A stretch of 64,000 nucleotides of DNA from Protea cynaroides. Its lineage: Eukaryota > Streptophyta > Magnoliopsida > Proteales > Proteaceae. A program made the translations under genes and the position numbers. Below the pieces are notes generated by a model that saw nothing but the letters and a program-made list of their open reading frames with translations, did not search any database and was not told the origin of the DNA. This document shows, one piece after another, positions 59,663 through 64,000 of the stretch (position 1 is its first letter; the number at the start of each line of letters is the position of its first letter). The stretch spans positions 14,767,104-14,831,103 of the forward strand of contig CM053267.1 in assembly GCA_028583415.1 (NCBI GenBank), read 5' to 3'.

Positions 59663-60290
59663 TGATGCAGTCCAAGAAGCAACCAGCCCAAGGTACCGTC
59701 AACATGGGTCTGGGCCTAGCCCACACTGTTCACGTGAACACTGTTCACGCGGTACTGTTCACGTGAACAGTACCAACAACATTAGTTACGACTCTTTTGA
59801 TTAGTTTCCTAATTTTCAGTTTACTTATTTCCATTGTTTAGTTTCCTAAAAATTAGGCTAGTTAGTTTAGAAGTCTTAGTTGCTTGGACATTAAGACTTG
59901 CCTAAAATCGAGTTTCCTAATTCCAGTTTTTAGAAACTTTTCTATTTCTATGTTTTAGAAACTTCTTAAGTTATAAATGAGGTTTAGCTTTTCCAAATTT
60001 CGTTCTTTCCTATTTTATTTGTAATGTTTCAAAGCTATAAATAAAGAGAATGCAGGCTGGCTACAGTAGAGAGAATTTTTCAGAAAAAAAGAGAGTGAAA
60101 CTCCTATTTTCTGGTTGAGTCTCCAAGGTTGTGAGACTCAACCGAACTCTATTTCCTTTGTTCCTTTGCATTCAATACTCTTATTTTGTTCTTTGTTGCT
60201 GGTTATATGTGAAACACTCAGCACCAATTAGAGGAAGTAAAAAACCAAATCAACAGCCGACATCCTTTTGAACCTGCCCAGGTTTTGGCG
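59663..60290 (+). mobile_element. 3' LTR of the gag-only element
   Basis: TGATGCAGTCC directly follows the polypurine tract. TATA-like TTATAAATGAGG lies near 59970 and AATAAAG near 60042, as in a promoter and polyadenylation region. It contains the G-box palindromes at 59724-59773. The end is an estimate because no 5' LTR is available. Confidence 0.6.
59724..59773. promoter_or_regulatory. Tandem G-box palindromes in the LTR
   Basis: Three near-copies of CTGTTCACGTGAACA within 50 bp. The last, 59752-59773, is a perfect 22-bp palindrome centred on CACGTG (arms GTACTGTTCAC). The middle copy has CACGCG. CACGTG is the plant G-box bound by bZIP and bHLH factors; a role as an LTR enhancer is inference. 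Confidence 0.5.
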
Positions 60291-60734
60291 GCACCAGGTA
60301 CAGCGAGGTTACAAAGCTCATAGCTCCTTCAATTCTTTTTGGATCATTTTCATATTTTGAAGGGTGTTCATAACTATTATAAAGGCCATTCAACTCAAGT
60401 TTCATCAATTTCTGACGGTCGGATTTCCAGATAAGAATTTTTTCTATTACTTTTCTCTGCAGATTTTTGTGTTAGACTGAATTAAGATCCTATAGCAAAG
60501 AGGGCTTGTTAATTTGATATGTTTTAACCCCTTTGCCATCACTTTGTTTTTGCACTTTTGCATTTCCGTTACCTATTCTCCCAATCTCTCCATGTTTAAT
60601 TTCTGCATGAAAATTTCTATGAACGAATGTTTGTGTGCTCAGATATTGAATACATCCAGATGCAGTGCTGATTCTTATGACAAGTAGACTTGGAATTTAT
60701 AGTAGTCTTTCTTTCCACTGATCTGTAATTTTAG
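60291..60734. other. Unassigned sequence before the NECAP exons
   Basis: No exon for the N-terminal part of the NECAP domain was found. It ends in the acceptor TTTTAG at 60729-60734. Confidence 0.4.
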
Positions 60735-61271
60735 GGCTGATGAATGGGATGTCAACAAATGGGTGTGGGAGGGGGCATTGAAAGTTATTAGCAAGGGAGA
60801 GGAGTGCATTATTAAGCTTGAGAATACGGCAACAGGTGAGATAATGATTTAGTTACTAGCAGAATATGGTGTTTGTTTACTTCATCTGTCCCACAAAAAA
60901 AAAAATCTTGTTTGAGGTTTTTAATTCTCCTAAAATATTTCTCCATTGTTCCAAGATTTTAAAATTTCTTAAACTTTCCATAATGCCCCTATTTAAAGTC
61001 CTCTATACATTTATGTACACCAATTGGGGCTACATTGGAAGAAGGGATTAAATTAGTGGATGGTTAATGTATTAATGAACCCTCCTAAATATGTGGGTTT
61101 TTTTTCCCCAACAAGACAGTCTTCGCAGGACAGAGGAAGTAGATTGTTTCAATTATCTGTTTTTTTTCCCTTTTGGGTTTTTGAGCAGGAGAACTTTATG
61201 CTTGTGCGTTTCTGAGAAATGGAGAGCCACATCCTGTGGAACCTGTAATCGACAGTTCAAGGAAAACTACG

Positions 61272-62412
61272 TGATTACCTACTTTTGGGTTTCACTTTAC
61301 AAATTTATTCAGCCCATGTATGCTGTAGCAAAAATACTCAAAATGAGTTTGGGTATTGCAAATATACCCAAAACAATGTGCTTTTATCTTGACCTTTCAT
61401 CTGCCTATTAGTGGGCAATTTTGTCTCCGACCCTTCACTCTCTCTGATTTCTGTTTCTTCTCAACTGGACTTCATGTCTTACCCTCTCTCTGCCTCCCTC
61501 ATTGCCACCAAAATCATAACGGGGAATGAGAACCAGCACAAGAATTTGATTCTTTGTTGGCAATGAAGATGTTTTCCGGAGTGTCTCTGGATGGAAACAC
61601 AGCCTCAGTGGGAGGACAAAGTGGTGGCGGTGGAGGAAAGTTCCACCTTGTAATGAGTGGAGAGAGGGAGATGGATGATTCGACGGTTCGATTTGCAAAA
61701 AATAGTTGGCCGCTATGATATAAAATCTTTGAACTACTAACTCAGTACCATCCTGGATATCTATTAATCTACCGCTGTGAAAAATGGTTGGCCGACGATT
61801 AAAAGCTCATGAAATTGATTGAAGTAGATGAATCAGTTAAGTCTCATACCCAGGAGCCCTGCGATCGGATGTAATAATGATTGAACAGAGTCTTTTTTCT
61901 GAAAGTAATTTCATTTTTTTCTCATTGACCTTTCGAAGCCCTCTAATAACTGATCAATCATCTCTCTATTGACAATAGAGAAGAAGATTCCCTTTGTAAG
62001 TGATTGACTGGAGCTTCCCAATCACGATTGTTGCCTTATCTGTTTCAGAGCTACGCATTCTTCAGTTCAGCTCTACTCCTCTCATTTGAATGAAAAACCA
62101 GAGGTGATACTCCGATTGCTCTTTGATAGTGCCACCTTCCAATCAATGTGAGAACTTCTTGGTTGCAGAGAATGAGTTCGGATTTATCTGGGCTTACCAT
62201 TCTGGAGAAATTTGACTGACCGGTTTTCTCCTTGCGTGGTTGGTCTGAACCTTTTTCCCTGATTTCCTTTCTCATTCACTCATGTCGACACTGGTTCCTA
62301 TATCAAAGACAGATATGAATTTAACTTTATGAAATGAGCTTTGTAATTATAGGGCTTCTTTCTTTAGTTTCAATTATCAATTTTATAGTTGGGTCATTTT
62401 TTGCTCATTCAG
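61272..62412. other. NECAP intron, no other gene
   Basis: Open frames in the interval show no domain or coding bias. No repeat with clear ends was found. Confidence 0.4.
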
Positions 62413-62654
62413 ATACTTCGTGCTATGAGTAGAAGAGAACACAGGTATGATACAGATCCTTTTACTTTTGTCCGAACTTTTTATTTTGGTGATAGAAAAT
62501 GTTCAGTATTCATTCTTACTTTTTGAAAGAATTGCTAATGTTTTTTTATCAACTTATACATTATGTGTTGAAACATGCACAAGAATTGTTTATTATATTC
62601 AATGATAAATGCTATGATTGGGTCTGGTTCGTTATTATTGATACACAGTAACAT

Positions 62655-62838
62655 GGATGGTTTTAGTAATCGGTATCAGATCGGCAGTGCCTGATACGGA
62701 TCTTTTATAATTTTTTTTATTTTTTAATGGATCGGCCACTTGTCAGTCATGCATTGGCTGCAAAACAGATCCATCAGTATCGGGTCAGTCTTGGATCAGC
62801 CAATACCATGTCCGATATTGATTCCTTGAGCCTTGGTA
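62655..62838. repeat. Possible MITE in NECAP intron
   Basis: TAATCGGTATCAGATCGG at the left and CCGATATTGATTCC at the right form imperfect inverted ends; the interior repeats ATCGG/CCGAT words. No TSD could be fixed. Confidence 0.3.
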
Positions 62839-63864
62839 GCACAATGAGCCTTGAGGGTCAGGCCAAGAAATCAAGTATTTGCATTTTATAATGTGTAAAT
62901 TCATCTTACTTCTAGGAGGGTTGCTGTTGGAACAGAACTTGAATTGGAATTTCCTATTAAATTCTTATCTGAATTCAGAACTACCCATTCATATTTTCTA
63001 TGCCTGAAGTTGTGGTGGACAACAGGTTGATGCAGCCAGCATTCAGAATAGTAGTAGTGAGCTATAAGATTAGTTATTTATTTATTGATTTATCAGTGGT
63101 GAGATGTATTTAAAAACATTGTAAAGAAAAAAGAATTTCATGTTCTTCCTTTCAAGAAGGGAGGCTTGTCGACCTATTGATTGCAGCTTTCTCCAGACCT
63201 CTTGGAAAGCATAAAAAAAGGGGCTCAAATGGTACAATCCCTCCGTCACCCCAAAATGAAAGGGGTGATCTCGTAGTTCGATCTTGGTCTGTAAGATGTG
63301 TTGTTAGGTGCTCCATTTTCCATGTACAGACAAGTCCTTGGAGATGTTGATGCTAGATCTAGTGTCTTATTTATTTTACAATGACATTGTAATCCCTTAA
63401 TATAAAATCCTTTGTCATTCACATCAAATTTTATCTTTTTCGTGGAAGCCATTTATTTTAATCTGATGCCAAAGCAAAATCCTATCTTAAAAAGCAAGCT
63501 TCAAAAAAATATCTGTAAAAGAAAGGGAAAAAGAAAAAAGTAATCAAATGGAAGATGAGGACGGGGAGAAGAAGGAATTTGATGTTAATGAACTTGGCAT
63601 ATGCCTAGTTTTAATTCCTTTCTTGTGCTAAGATCCTGAAGCCCCCTAATTTTCAGTTGCATTCTTCAATGGTGCAATATGGGACATTGTACAGGCATGG
63701 AACCGAATATAACTCTTTCATTGATCAAAGCTGCCGCATGATTACTGTAACACTGTTTGTGTTTTTTCTGTAGCTTTGCTTTGCTTTTTCACTTCAAGCC
63801 CCTTGTCAGTCAAGATCTGAGTTTTTATGCACTTATGGTGGTCATTGATATGCAACTTATATAG
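62839..63864. other. NECAP intron, nothing recognised
   Basis: AT-rich intron sequence ending in the acceptor CTTATATAG before GTGGTGGTCTTCGG. Confidence 0.4.
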
Positions 63865-63972
63865 GTGGTGGTCTTCGGCATGCTTTCATTGGTATTGGGT
63901 TCCGAGAAAGACCACAAGCCTATGATTTTCAAGCTGCCCTTCAGGACCATATGAAGTATCCTCACATATATT

Positions 63973-64000
63973 CTTCTCTCTCTCTCTCTCTCTCTCTCTC
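63973..64000. repeat. (CT)n microsatellite at window end
   Basis: TTCTTCTCTCTC... continuing beyond the window; it lies just inside the intron after the last NECAP exon. Confidence 0.9.

Larger units (their letters stand above)
60735..63955 (+). pseudogene. NECAP-like endocytosis gene, internal exons with lesions
   Basis: Exons at 60735-60835 (ADEWDVNKWVWEGALKVISK), 61189-61261 or -61270 (ELYACAFLRNGEPHPVEPVI), 62413-62444 (YFVL-stop-VEENT) and 63865-63955 (GGGLRHAFIGIGFRERPQAY...DHMK). They join in phase and match the PHear domain of plant NECAP (adaptin-ear-binding, clathrin-coat-associated; DUF1681) proteins. Two lesions: the donor after SSR reads GA instead of GT (a GT nine bases on would keep the frame and add three residues), and TGA at 62426-62428 stands where relatives have Arg. 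Upstream exons (start and IPPR region) were not found; a retroelement lies there. The gene continues beyond the window end. It may be a pseudogene; assembly error is the alternative. Confidence 0.75.

Overview
The window is plant nuclear DNA. It is AT-rich and intron-containing, and about three quarters of it is transposable elements. Those are Ty3/gypsy (Tekay-like) and Ty1/copia retrotransposons, very long solo LTRs, Au-type SINEs, an RTE-type LINE tail and MITEs, an assemblage typical of angiosperms. The species cannot be named from the sequence alone. No bacterial, organellar or CRISPR features were seen.

Layout. 433-6728: a 6.3-kb solo LTR (TSD AATAG) full of tandem repeats. 6734-12089: gene-poor sequence with SINEs, a LINE tail, a GA microsatellite, a 159-bp Mutator-like MITE and two exon-like islands. 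12090-17323 (minus): a six-exon host gene for a NUMOD3-motif protein whose coding exons join into a 392-codon frame; its introns hold a SINE, a TRIM-like element and a 310-bp solo LTR. 17324-19010: flank with a SINE and a possible hAT-like element. 19011-57991: a retrotransposon nest. 57992-about 60300: a gag-only LTR element. 60735-63955 (plus): exons of a NECAP-like endocytosis gene with two lesions.

The nest is ordered by exact target-site duplications. Minus-strand Ty3-type LTR remnants and a 5'-truncated copia element form the base. Element A (26351-46540, TSD CTATA) is a Tekay-like Ty3 retrotransposon. Inside it sits a second, minus-strand 6.3-kb-family solo LTR (31019-39288, TSD CCAGG). 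Inside that is a minus-strand solo LTR of A's own family (36344-38656, TSD TGAAG). A related but much more decayed element B (46677-56852, TSD TACAT) lies 136 bp downstream of A.

The most interesting system is the antisense gene in element A. Between the 5' LTR/PBS and gag lies a long minus-strand ORF resembling the putative plant transposon protein family, with a coiled-coil tail. A deleted remnant of it sits at the same place in element B. Between this antisense ORF and gag is a cluster of GGGTCGAT/ATCGACCC motifs that is otherwise found only in the LTRs, which suggests a second, divergent promoter-like region inside the retrotransposon.
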